Origin: Pseudomonadota bacterium
GTDB taxonomy: Bacteria > Pseudomonadota > Alphaproteobacteria > Rhizobiales > Rhizobiaceae
Direction: 5' to 3'
NCBI GenBank assembly: GCA_023390055.1
Contig: JAEWDP010000069.1
Span: forward strand, 1-26,107
Length of the DNA: 26,107 bases
Both the position numbers and the translations under genes were made by a program. Numbering within the stretch: the stretch's first letter is position 1; each line of letters begins with the position of its first letter. Under the pieces are notes generated by a model. That model had not been told where the DNA came from, made no database searches, and saw only the letters and a program-made list of their open reading frames with translations. Of the stretch, positions 1-7,591 are shown one piece after another.

Positions 1-2
1 GA

Positions 3-926
3 CTTGGCGAACCAAAAATCCCTGATTTTGTGAAGAATTTGAAGCGGCATGTCTCGTGGGCGCATTCAGCAGACGAGATTGATTTTGGTCGTTTAAGTCA
101 AAAGCGCGTCGTTGTTATCGGTGTTGGAGCATCAGCCGTTGACAATGCAGCCGAAGCTCTGGAGCAGGGAGCAGGTGAGGTGCGCCTTCTTGCGCGGCGC
201 AAGAAGATGCCGACGATCAACAAGCTTATGGGAATTGGATCCTACGGTGTTACAGCGGGTTTTGCCGAGATTTCTGCTGAATGGCGTTGGCGTTTGATGG
301 ATTATGCAACCAAGCAACAAACGCCAGCACCACACAATTCCACACTTCGTGTCAGCCGCCACCAAAATGCGTACTTCCATTTCGATTGTGCTATAAGCTC
401 GATGGAGGAAGAGGGGGATGAAATCGTCATCAGGACGACCAACGATCGTGTGTTTCGTACCGATTTCGTTATCCTCGGTACGGGTTTTTCCGTCGATCCT
501 GTCAGCCGCGAAGAACTTGCGCTTGGCCAGGACAAGATTGCCTGCTGGGAAGACCGCTACACGCCACCTCCTGGAGAAGAAAATCCAGAGCTTGGCCGAT
601 TCCCTTGGCTCAATCAGGACTTTTCATTCACGGAGAAGGAGCCCGGTAGCGCTCCATGGCTGAAGGATATCCACTGCTTCAACTACGGCGCATCCGTGAG
701 TGTGGGTAAGGTGAGCGGTGATATACCTGCAATCAGTGAAGGCGCATTGTGGCTTGCACGCGGGATCGCTGCATCACTGTTTATTCGCGACATCAACTAT
801 CACTGGGATGCGCTACTCGCTTATGAAAAACCGGAACTGGATGGAACGGAATGGACCGATGCTGATGCTGCTGATGCATCGCACAGGCAGGGATTGCAGC
901 GTTGTCACGCGCAGGAGACACCATGA
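3..926 (+). CDS. FAD/NAD(P)-dependent monooxygenase, 3' part (5' end outside window)
   Basis: The reading frame is open to the left edge of the window, so the protein is truncated at its N terminus; the GTG at 30 is probably internal. The visible part begins near the second nucleotide-binding fold. A beta strand (VVVIGVGASAVDNA) is followed by an acidic residue and a second strand (VRLLARR), a Rossmann dinucleotide-binding motif of the flavin-containing monooxygenase type. Further on, FVILGTGFSVDP matches the late ATG/GTG motif of these enzymes. The family oxygenates or oxidises small organic substrates using FAD and NAD(P)H. The stop overlaps the ATG of the next gene (ATGA), so the two are probably translationally coupled. 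Its neighbours are a CMD-fold protein, an AhpD-like protein and a MATE exporter, which suggests detoxification or catabolism of an imported compound. The substrate cannot be read from the sequence. Confidence 0.8.
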   Translation, partial: LGEPKIPDFVKNLKRHVSWAHSADEIDFGRLSQKRVVVIGVGASAVDNAAEALEQGAGEVRLLARRKKMPTINKLMGIGSYGVTAGFAEISAEWRWRLMDYATKQQTPAPHNSTLRVSRHQNAYFHFDCAISSMEEEGDEIVIRTTNDRVFRTDFVILGTGFSVDPVSREELALGQDKIACWEDRYTPPPGEENPELGRFPWLNQDFSFTEKEPGSAPWLKDIHCFNYGASVSVGKVSGDIPAISEGALWLARGIAASLFIRDINYHWDALLAYEKPELDGTEWTDADAADASHRQGLQRCHAQETP

Positions 927-1417
927 CCATTGATGTTATTGATACAGTACTTGGCCTTGAACGCTTTGCGGACGTGAAAGCATTGCGAGAGCAACGCTCC
1001 AAGCTTAAGCATTTGACACAGACGAGTTACGAGGCGGCCTTGCGACCGACGGAAGAACGCAATTTTTCCTATGCATTGCGGGCAGCCTTGGCGGCCCGGA
1101 TGGCTGCTTTATGGAAGTCTGATGAGCTTGTGGCGCATTACCTTGAACTTCTTCGAGGTGAGGACGGTGGGGCTGCTCTCGGTTCCGTCGCCAAGCCAGG
1201 TGCCAGCATCGAAAATGAGAGCTCTCGTCTGGCTGCCATTGTCGCCCATATCGATCTCGTGACACTATCACCGAAGGATGCGACACGTGCCAGTATCCAG
1301 GCGCTGGTCAACGCCGGGCTAGACGATCGAGACATTGTAACCCTTGCTGGTCTTATTGCCTTCGTCAACTATCAGGTGCTGGTCGTATCTGGTCTCAAGA
1401 TGCTGAGAGATAACTGA
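923..1417 (+). CDS. CMD-domain protein (Avi_7170-like), cysteine-free
   Basis: A 164-residue all-helical protein resembling the carboxymuconolactone decarboxylase/AhpD fold. I recognise it as similar to the family named CMD domain protein, Avi_7170 type, from memory of its usual pairing with the Avi_7169 AhpD-like protein encoded next. The ATG at 923 is preferred over the TTG at 902 because AGGAG at 913-917 sits five bases before it and it overlaps the previous stop. The protein contains no cysteine, so it cannot carry out the CxxC peroxidase chemistry of AhpD. A partner or scaffold role with the following gene product is an inference. Only one base separates its stop from the next ATG. Confidence 0.82.
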   Translation: MTIDVIDTVLGLERFADVKALREQRSKLKHLTQTSYEAALRPTEERNFSYALRAALAARMAALWKSDELVAHYLELLRGEDGGAALGSVAKPGASIENESSRLAAIVAHIDLVTLSPKDATRASIQALVNAGLDDRDIVTLAGLIAFVNYQVLVVSGLKMLRDN

Positions 1418-1418
1418 A

Positions 1419-1997
1419 ATGACAGAAGCGGTACATGAATTCACCGTCGAGAGCCTGGATTGGAAACCCTATATCACTCCTGTTGCTCTCGACAATGCAT
1501 CGCCTGAGCAACTTGATGCCCTGAAGGTTACGCCGTCCAACCGCAAGGTATCGGATTATGTACTTGTTCTTGCGCATGAACCAGAAAGCCTGCGCGAGCG
1601 AACCCCATTGTTCAATGACATCATGTATAGTGAAGGTGGACTGTCACGAGGTGGTCGTGAAATCGGCGCGCTTGCTGCGTCGTTTGTGAACCGATGCATC
1701 TACTGTGCATCTGTGCACGCCGCTCGCTATATTCAACTCGAAAAGCAGCCCGAAGTCGTAGACGAAATCTACAAGAGTGGGCTTGAAGCCGACTTGCCAG
1801 AGTTCGAGCAGGCACTCTTCAATTTCGGGGTTGATCTGACCGCACATCCCGACAATGTCGGTACATATCAATTCTATCACTTACGGGAAATCGGTCTCGA
1901 TGATCTCCAGATCCTTGATCTCATCCACGCGATCGCTGTCTTTGGTTGGGCTAACCGGCTCATGCACACGCTTGGGGAACCGCATCGGCAGGAATAA
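1419..1997 (+). CDS. AhpD-like alkylhydroperoxidase-domain protein (Avi_7169-like)
   Basis: A 192-residue protein whose central helix carries Cys93-Ile-Tyr-Cys96 followed by His100. This is the CxxC-x3-H active site of AhpD-type thiol peroxidases, which reduce peroxides or act as reductase partners. The C-terminal part (AIAVFGWANRLMHTLGEP) matches the conserved end of the peroxidase-related CMD branch. I place it with the family called alkylhydroperoxidase domain protein, Avi_7169 type. It lies one base after the CMD protein, and its TAA is immediately followed, in the same frame, by the GTG of the MATE gene. The redox function is well supported by motif; the physiological substrate is unknown. 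Confidence 0.87.
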   Translation: MTEAVHEFTVESLDWKPYITPVALDNASPEQLDALKVTPSNRKVSDYVLVLAHEPESLRERTPLFNDIMYSEGGLSRGGREIGALAASFVNRCIYCASVHAARYIQLEKQPEVVDEIYKSGLEADLPEFEQALFNFGVDLTAHPDNVGTYQFYHLREIGLDDLQILDLIHAIAVFGWANRLMHTLGEPHRQE

Positions 1998-3353
1998 GTG
2001 GAGCAGGTAAGCCGTAACAAAGGCGGAAGCATCCGCCCCTTCGACATTTCAAACCGGGACGTATTGCGCATCGCGCTTCCGATGATGGTTGCCTATCTGT
2101 CCAGTCCTCTGGTGGGACTTGTCGCGACAGGTGTGATCGGTCAGTTGAGGGATGAGGCGTTGATCGGTGGCGTCGCACTGTCGGCAGTCATCTTCGATGT
2201 TATTTTCGTCAGCTTCAATTTCCTGCGTGGAGCAACAACTGGCTTTACCGCGCAAGCTCTCGGCGCAGGTGACCGCTACGAGGAGCAACGGATGTTGGCC
2301 AGCGGTCTGATTGTAGCGATTATCGCTGGGATCTTGCTGCTAGTTCTACAAAAGCCAATCGGTGAGCTTGGGCTCGTCGCCATGGGGGCAAATGGGGTTG
2401 TTGCCGAAGCTGCATCGATCTACTTTTCCTGGCGAATCTGGTCGGCGCCATTCGTGTTGTTCAACTTCGTCGTTTTTGGGTGGATCATTGGGCGGGGTGA
2501 TGCCTTCTGGGGGATGGTCTTGCAGACACTCCTGAACGGCCTCAATGCTGCCCTCAGCTTCTATTGGGTGCTGGGGTTGGGATGGGGCGTCGCCGGCGTT
2601 GCCGCTGCGTCACTGGTCGCGGAGGCCGTCACAGCACTCGCCGGGCTCTACCTGATATGGACCAAAACAGATCGGCATGCCTGGAACCTGCCGGATCTCT
2701 CCGCCTTTCGACGCGCCCTGTCGGTAAATGGTGACATGATGGTGCGCTCTTTTGCGTTGCTTATAGGACTTTCCTTCTTTACGCGTCAGAGTGGCACGCT
2801 TGGTATCGACATTCTGGCCGCAAATACGATCCTGCTGCGGTTCTATTTCTTCGGAGTGGCGTTTCTTGACGGAGTTGCAACCGCTGCTGAGCAACTGGCC
2901 GGTAGAGCGGTCGGCGCTCGTTATCGACCTGCTTTTGACCAAACGATCCGCTTGACGACACTATGGGGCTTTGCCTTTGCGGGGCTTGTTTCGCTTGCTT
3001 TTCTTGCCGCTGGTAATTGGGTGATCGGTATAACAGCACCTAGTGAAAATGTGTTAGACCTTGCCCATCGCTACTTGCCCTATGTTGTTGCTCTACCGAT
3101 CTTCGGGATTGTTGCGTTCCAGATGGACGGTGTCTATATCGGCGCGACATGGTCGCGGCAGATGCGCAATTTGATGGTCGCTTCGCTTGCCATCTATTTC
3201 GCAACTTGGGCAGTACTCCAACCGATCTTCGGCAATGATGGGTTATGGATTTCTTTAATCCTTTTCCAGAGCGCTCGCAGTGTTGCTTTCCGATTTATGC
3301 TTCCACAGCTTGCCGACAAAACATTCAAGAATGACATTCCTGCATCCGGTTGA
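1998..3353 (+). CDS. MATE family multidrug/metabolite efflux transporter
   Basis: A 451-residue hydrophobic protein with about twelve predicted membrane segments in two similar halves, typical of MATE (DinF-like) antiporters, which export organic compounds in exchange for H+ or Na+. Family landmarks include an N-terminal IALPMMVAYLSSPLVG segment and NTILLRFYFFGVAFLDGVATAAEQL in the second half. The start is a GTG directly abutting the preceding TAA and in the same frame, with AGGA at 1990-1993 inside the end of the AhpD-like gene, so translation is probably coupled. Its place at the end of the monooxygenase/CMD/AhpD group suggests that it exports the product or a toxic intermediate. No obvious terminator follows; a 204-base gap leads to the SyrB-like gene. 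Confidence 0.93.
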   Translation: MEQVSRNKGGSIRPFDISNRDVLRIALPMMVAYLSSPLVGLVATGVIGQLRDEALIGGVALSAVIFDVIFVSFNFLRGATTGFTAQALGAGDRYEEQRMLASGLIVAIIAGILLLVLQKPIGELGLVAMGANGVVAEAASIYFSWRIWSAPFVLFNFVVFGWIIGRGDAFWGMVLQTLLNGLNAALSFYWVLGLGWGVAGVAAASLVAEAVTALAGLYLIWTKTDRHAWNLPDLSAFRRALSVNGDMMVRSFALLIGLSFFTRQSGTLGIDILAANTILLRFYFFGVAFLDGVATAAEQLAGRAVGARYRPAFDQTIRLTTLWGFAFAGLVSLAFLAAGNWVIGITAPSENVLDLAHRYLPYVVALPIFGIVAFQMDGVYIGATWSRQMRNLMVASLAIYFATWAVLQPIFGNDGLWISLILFQSARSVAFRFMLPQLADKTFKNDIPASG

Positions 3354-3557
3354 ATGTTGCTTGTGCTGCTGTGTTGAATATCAGGTGAATGGAAGCTACG
3401 GTTCTTCTGGGAACGTCTGGTAAACTCTTTGCGTTGCTCTGAGTGGGACCTAATACTCAAGTTCTCGTCCGATAGATTTTTACGATCGCCCGAGTACCTG
3501 TTGACTTCATATATTACTCGGTTGAAAAGGCGCTTAGCTGCAGAGGAGATTTAACTG

Positions 3558-3998
3558 ATGGCTGAAGAGAGTAATACGGATGCTATTGTTGGCGTAACCG
3601 CCACCAATGGGCAGACTGAAAAAACCGCGGTAAAGAAACAACGTGCACCACGCAGAACGAAAGCAGCTGCTGAGCCGGCAACAGTTGCATCTGAAGAGAC
3701 AACTTCAAAGCCCGCAAAGGTGACGCGTCGCAAACGTGGCGAAAAGGCTGCTTCCACAACGGCAGAGCCAGCGAAAACCCGGGGTAGACCTGCAACGCGT
3801 ACAACGACCGCCAAACCGGCAGGTCGAGGGAAAGCCGCTGCGCCGGTGAGCCGTAAGCCGAAGGCTTCAAATACAGCTATCGATGAAATCGCAGATCTGA
3901 TTCAGCTCGAAGATGAAAACAAAAAACTTCGTAAGACGCTGGCGGATAAACTCCGCAAGGAGAATGCTGATCTTCGCAAGCGCTTGGGGATCAAGTAG
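3558..3998 (+). CDS. syrB: SyrB-like regulator, basic histone-H1-like protein
   Basis: A 146-residue protein with an Ala/Lys/Arg/Thr/Pro-rich, presumably disordered N-terminal 100 residues containing AT-hook-like or H1-like stretches (RGRP, RKRG). It ends in a short coiled coil (DLIQLEDENKKLRKTLADKL, then ENADLRKRLG). This architecture matches the rhizobial SyrB/SyrB2 proteins, known in Sinorhizobium meliloti as negative regulators of syrM. A good ribosome site (AGGAG, 3544-3548) lies nine bases before the ATG. No syrM or nodulation gene is visible, so the target here is unknown. Binding of DNA by the basic region and oligomerisation by the coiled coil are inferences. It is the first of three adjacent genes with related C termini. 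Confidence 0.82.
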   Translation: MAEESNTDAIVGVTATNGQTEKTAVKKQRAPRRTKAAAEPATVASEETTSKPAKVTRRKRGEKAASTTAEPAKTRGRPATRTTTAKPAGRGKAAAPVSRKPKASNTAIDEIADLIQLEDENKKLRKTLADKLRKENADLRKRLGIK

Positions 3999-4115
3999 CA
4001 AACTACTGGTGGATATTGGCTTGGGCAATTTCAACATCAGCCTCAAGAATTCCATCTTTCAGAGGAAAAACTTTCGGGCTCAGGCGATGGGCCCGAATTT
4101 GCAATGCTGACGCAC

Positions 4116-4129
4116 CGCACTGCAGTGCG
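4116..4129. promoter_or_regulatory. Perfect 14-bp palindrome before the second SyrB-like gene
   Basis: CGCACTGCAGTGCG reads identically on both strands. It lies 17 bases before the ATG at 4146 and just before the AAGGA ribosome site at 4133-4137. It could be a dimeric-regulator operator, or an RNA hairpin affecting translation of the downstream gene. I did not see a second copy before the first or third gene of the group. Confidence 0.4.
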
Positions 4130-4145
4130 CTTAAGGACATAGCTC

Positions 4146-4958
4146 ATGAAGACGTCACCATGGAAGTTTTTTACCAGATTGACATCCCGGCGGCGAAATG
4201 AAGATGCGCAAGTTGATCACAGCTCCGCAGAATCCGCCACACCAGGATCTGAGGAAGAAGATGCAAGTGCTTCCAAGATTCAACAGACGGAAACCGAATT
4301 CGAAGCAACTGATCACGTTCACGATGTTACCGTTCCAGTAGCGGGAGCTGACGACGGACTTGATAAAAGATCTGACGTGTCGGAGCCGGTGAGGGAGCCT
4401 GTCTCCCAATCTTCACAAAATTCGGCAATTGAGCATGTGGCCTCGTCGCCGACCCAATCGGATGAGGTAACGGTCGCCGGATCCGTAGCAACAAACGAAA
4501 TCATTAAATCGCCCGATGGCAGATCAGATCTCCTCGATGAGGACAAAGGATTGCAATCGGCCGGCGATGATGATCAGCCACAGGGCGACAGTTCGGCGGT
4601 TACTGATCACTTGGCAGCAATGGAAGTTCAGACAACGCAGGCAAATCTGCCTACTTCAGCAGGGACTCTGCAGGCGGTTCTGGATGTCATTAGTCCTCCA
4701 GATGTCGGGTTTGATCCGCAGCAATTCGACGAACAGCCATCTCGACAGGAAGCGGCTGTTCCTAGCAAAGGTACACGCAAGTCGACACAAAGAAAGCTGG
4801 CCCCTACTGATGTGAAATCTCCAACCGGAGATACATTTCATGATGCAGTGGTGGACCTTGATCAGGAAGTCAGGCAATTAAGGTCCCAACTTGCCGACAA
4901 GTTGCGTCTTCAAAATACCCAGTTAAAGAAGATGCTTGAGCGATTTGATCGCTTCTGA
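4146..4958 (+). CDS. Acidic disordered protein with SyrB-type C-terminal coiled coil
   Basis: A 270-residue protein. The first 20 residues are basic (MKTSPWKFFTRLTSRRR). About 200 residues follow that are rich in Asp, Glu, Ser, Gln and Thr with no recognisable fold. The last 40 residues form a heptad-like segment (DLDQEVRQLRSQLADKLRLQ, then NTQLKKMLERF). The LADKLR core is the same as at the end of the SyrB-like protein encoded upstream, so the two probably share an oligomerisation module. An AAGGA eight bases before the ATG supports this start. Its overall acidic character contrasts with the basic protein before it, which may indicate a charge-complementary partner. I know of no characterised function. 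Confidence 0.68.
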   Translation: MKTSPWKFFTRLTSRRRNEDAQVDHSSAESATPGSEEEDASASKIQQTETEFEATDHVHDVTVPVAGADDGLDKRSDVSEPVREPVSQSSQNSAIEHVASSPTQSDEVTVAGSVATNEIIKSPDGRSDLLDEDKGLQSAGDDDQPQGDSSAVTDHLAAMEVQTTQANLPTSAGTLQAVLDVISPPDVGFDPQQFDEQPSRQEAAVPSKGTRKSTQRKLAPTDVKSPTGDTFHDAVVDLDQEVRQLRSQLADKLRLQNTQLKKMLERFDRF

Positions 4959-4989
4959 ATGCGATTTTGAACCCGAAAGACGGAAATTC

Positions 4990-5547
4990 ATGAAAACCCC
5001 GCAACGTGCGTTTGTTGTTGAGATCAAATCTGGCCGACGGCGATCAACTGTCAGACCTACGTCCATTTGGGGTAATACCGATCTAAAGTCTCTTCTGCGC
5101 GAAGCAGAAACTGACGCGCCCCATCTGTTCGAAAAAACACCTGTCGCGGCTACAAGTACAAAAGTTGGATATCAGCCGGAATCAGTTTCGCCACCTGTCG
5201 CTGGTGTTATATTGAACACTGAGCCGCAGATGCAATCACACTCTACTGACTTGGAGAGGCCTGTCGAAACACCGGATGCTTTACCTGTTTCATTCGTGTC
5301 CGAAGCACCAGAGGATCTAGCGGTCCCGAAGCCACCCGTTTTGAACAAGCCGACGCGGCGTCCCACCAGCGCGACGCGTGATACGCGCCGGAAGAACGTT
5401 GACATTGCAATCAACGAAACGCAGACCTCAGATGGACTGGAAGCGCTTGAAACGGAAAATCTGAGATTGAAGAGGATGCTGGCAGAGCATCTAGGTGCAG
5501 AAAATTCGCGTCTGCGCGCAATGCTTGAACGGTTTGGACGTACATAG
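4990..5547 (+). CDS. SyrB-like family protein with RAFVVEIKSGRRR N-terminal motif
   Basis: A 185-residue protein. The ATG at 4990 is chosen over the upstream TTG at 4936 because the conserved-looking N terminus (MKTPQRAFVVEIKSGRRR, then SIWGNTDLKSLLREAE) starts there; from memory, this motif recurs in rhizobial proteins annotated as SyrB-like. The middle is low complexity and Pro/Ser/Thr-rich, with a basic patch (RRPTSATRDTRRKN). The last 40 residues form a coiled coil (LETENLRLKRMLAEHL, then ENSRLRAMLERFG) related to the ends of the two preceding proteins. The gene follows the previous one by 31 bases, so the two are probably co-transcribed. A DNA- or chromatin-associated regulatory role is an inference from the family. 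Confidence 0.72.
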   Translation: MKTPQRAFVVEIKSGRRRSTVRPTSIWGNTDLKSLLREAETDAPHLFEKTPVAATSTKVGYQPESVSPPVAGVILNTEPQMQSHSTDLERPVETPDALPVSFVSEAPEDLAVPKPPVLNKPTRRPTSATRDTRRKNVDIAINETQTSDGLEALETENLRLKRMLAEHLGAENSRLRAMLERFGRT

Positions 5548-5992
5548 CACGACAAATCTGAGGCTTCCGTGATGAACGGGGCTGGCTCTTACATGTTCGC
5601 CGGCCAACATTCGTTCAGGCAAAGACGGCGCAAACATGCGGTAAAGTTCCAGGACGCTATGACTTTCGGTGGAGTGACAACTATCTTGTCCGGTTGATTG
5701 TCAATGTCTTTTCAGGCTTTGGGATCCCCGCCAGGCAGGCATGGAATGAGTACCGAAATCACCAGATTTCCTGGTGCAAGCTGAGCTTGTGCTTCTATTG
5801 AACTGCCCAATCGCTAATAATATGCGGACAGATGTTTTGATCGAGGCCACGTCGTGTGGCTGATGTCGAGAACATCTCTCCGTGCTTCGGATTGAGATAC
5901 GTCTCTTCCGATATAGGCGGATAATGGGTTGCCATTGCGAATGATCTGTCTAGGTTATGCCCGAAATATGCCAAATCGAAAGGATCTTCCCC
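5548..5992 (+). other. Intergenic region upstream of the ABC importer operon
   Basis: These 445 bases carry no gene I can support. A plus-strand frame without an ATG stays open from 5562 to 5801, and a 46-codon minus-strand ORF runs from 5935 to 5795. Neither has a ribosome site or a recognisable product. Two small inverted repeats stand side by side: CACCAG-N5-CTGGTG (5760-5776) and CAAGCT-G-AGCTTG (5777-5789). They may form a terminator-like or regulatory structure for the SyrB-like trio, but no T-run follows. The promoter for the importer operon must lie here; I could not assign convincing -35 and -10 boxes. Confidence 0.5.
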
Positions 5993-7546
5993 ATGAAGAG
6001 GCTGTTTCTCAAGGTTGCGGCTGCTGCCGGCATTGCACTTGCAGCTTGTTCTGTAGCTGCTCAGACGCCTCCAAACGTCTTGATCGTTGGCCAGATTGCA
6101 GAACCTCAATCCCTCGATCCACATACGGTCACCGCCACGAACGACTTTCGTATCCTGGTGAACTTGTATGATGGATTGGTGCGCTACAAGGATGGGACAT
6201 TGGAGGTTGAACCCAACCTCGCAGAGAGCTGGGAGATTTCAGAGGATGGAAAATCCTATACCTTCAAGCTCAGGGAAGATGTTGCATTTCATGACGGAAG
6301 CGAATTCAACGCACAGGCAGTCAAATTCAACTTTGATCGCATGCTGCTGGAGGATCATCCCTTTCATGACACCGGGCCCTTCCCGCTGTCTTTTAATTTT
6401 TCCACAGTCGAGAGTGTTGATGTGATCGACGACCTTACGGTCGAGTTCAAGCTGAAGGAAGCATTCGCACCCTTTCTGTCCAATCTAGCCTATCCAACAG
6501 GACTTATTGTCTCGCCAGCGGCTGTTGAAAAATATGGCAAGGATTTTGGACGTCATCCGTCAGGAACCGGCCCCTTCAAATTTGTCGAGTGGAAAGCTAA
6601 TCAACTAGTGGCGGTTGAGCGAAATGAAAATTACTGGGACGGAGCGCCATCGCTGGAAGCAGTCGTCTTCCGACCAATTACAGATGCCAATACGCGTGTT
6701 GCGGAGATGCTCGCTGGAGGGATCGATGTAATGCTCGAAGTGCCACCCGACAACTTTGCATCCTTCCAATCTGATGCAAATTTCCTGGTTGTTGAGCAAG
6801 CTGGCCCTCACGTTTGGTTCGCAATTCTTAATACCAAAGACGGCCCATTCGCCGACAGGCGCGTTCGGCAGGCAGCAAACTTCGCAGTCAACAAGGAAAC
6901 TTTAGTCAAGGATGTGCTGCAGGACACGGCAACCATTGCTGCTGGGCCAATTCCGTCGGCTTTCTCCTGGGTGGAGAGCTCTGTTGAACCTTATCCATAC
7001 GATCCAGACAGAGCCAGGCAACTTCTTGTCGAAGCGGGGATGGAGCATCCAGAAGTGACCTTCTATGTTACTGAAGGTGGTTCGGGAATGCTCAATCCGG
7101 TTACCATGGGCGCAGCAATTCAAGCTGACCTTCAGGCGGTAGGCTTTGAGGTCAAGATCGAGAGCTATGAATGGAATACATTTCTGCGGCTCGTCAATGA
7201 AGGCCTCGAGGATAAGGCGGACATGGCCGAGATGGCCTGGATGACCAATGATCCGGATACGTTGCCTTACCTCACACTGCGCACTGAAGCCCAGCCTGAA
7301 AATGGTGGCTTCAATTCCGGTTATTATTCTAACCCTGGCGTTGATGAACTGCTTGAAAAGGCCCGGTCATCGACAAGTCAGGAAGAGCGGGCGGAACTTT
7401 ATGGTCAGGTTCAACAGCTCGTTCATGATGATGCTCCATGGCTGTTTGTTGCCAGCTGGAAACAGAATGCAGTGACGAGCGCCGCGGTAAAAGGTTTCGA
7501 GCTGCAACCATCTTTCCTGCTGCACCTGAAGGATGTCAGCAAGTAG
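5993..7546 (+). CDS. ABC transporter substrate-binding protein, peptide/opine type (SBP_bac_5)
   Basis: A 517-residue periplasmic binding protein of the DppA/OppA/NikA class. The ATG at 5993 is preferred over the one at 5957 because AAAGGA at 5979-5984 precedes it and it gives a proper signal peptide (MKRLFLKVAAAAGIALAACS). The LAAC at residues 16-19 could be a lipobox, while VAA-Q just after could be a signal peptidase I site; I cannot decide between them. Family landmarks include AEPQSLDPHTVTATNDFRIL, YDGLVRYKDGTLEVEPNLAE, the FHDGSEFNAQAVKFNFDR block and GTGPFKF. It delivers an oligopeptide-like or other small ligand to the permeases encoded next. It may belong to the KPN_01854 subfamily (TIGR04028), which I recall in clusters with AhpD/CMD proteins like those at 923-1997. 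Confidence 0.92.
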   Translation: MKRLFLKVAAAAGIALAACSVAAQTPPNVLIVGQIAEPQSLDPHTVTATNDFRILVNLYDGLVRYKDGTLEVEPNLAESWEISEDGKSYTFKLREDVAFHDGSEFNAQAVKFNFDRMLLEDHPFHDTGPFPLSFNFSTVESVDVIDDLTVEFKLKEAFAPFLSNLAYPTGLIVSPAAVEKYGKDFGRHPSGTGPFKFVEWKANQLVAVERNENYWDGAPSLEAVVFRPITDANTRVAEMLAGGIDVMLEVPPDNFASFQSDANFLVVEQAGPHVWFAILNTKDGPFADRRVRQAANFAVNKETLVKDVLQDTATIAAGPIPSAFSWVESSVEPYPYDPDRARQLLVEAGMEHPEVTFYVTEGGSGMLNPVTMGAAIQADLQAVGFEVKIESYEWNTFLRLVNEGLEDKADMAEMAWMTNDPDTLPYLTLRTEAQPENGGFNSGYYSNPGVDELLEKARSSTSQEERAELYGQVQQLVHDDAPWLFVASWKQNAVTSAAVKGFELQPSFLLHLKDVSK

Positions 7547-7591
7547 CCACGACTGATCACATGTCGGGATAACACGCTACGGAGAGAAGTC

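Noticed and set aside
5562..5801. Plus-strand open frame of 79 codons in the gap before the binding-protein gene
   Set aside because: It has no ATG or ribosome site and its translation resembles nothing I know; it is probably chance.
5795..5935. Minus-strand ORF of 46 codons with a protein-like translation
   Set aside because: No ribosome site, no recognisable family, and it lies where the importer promoter should be.
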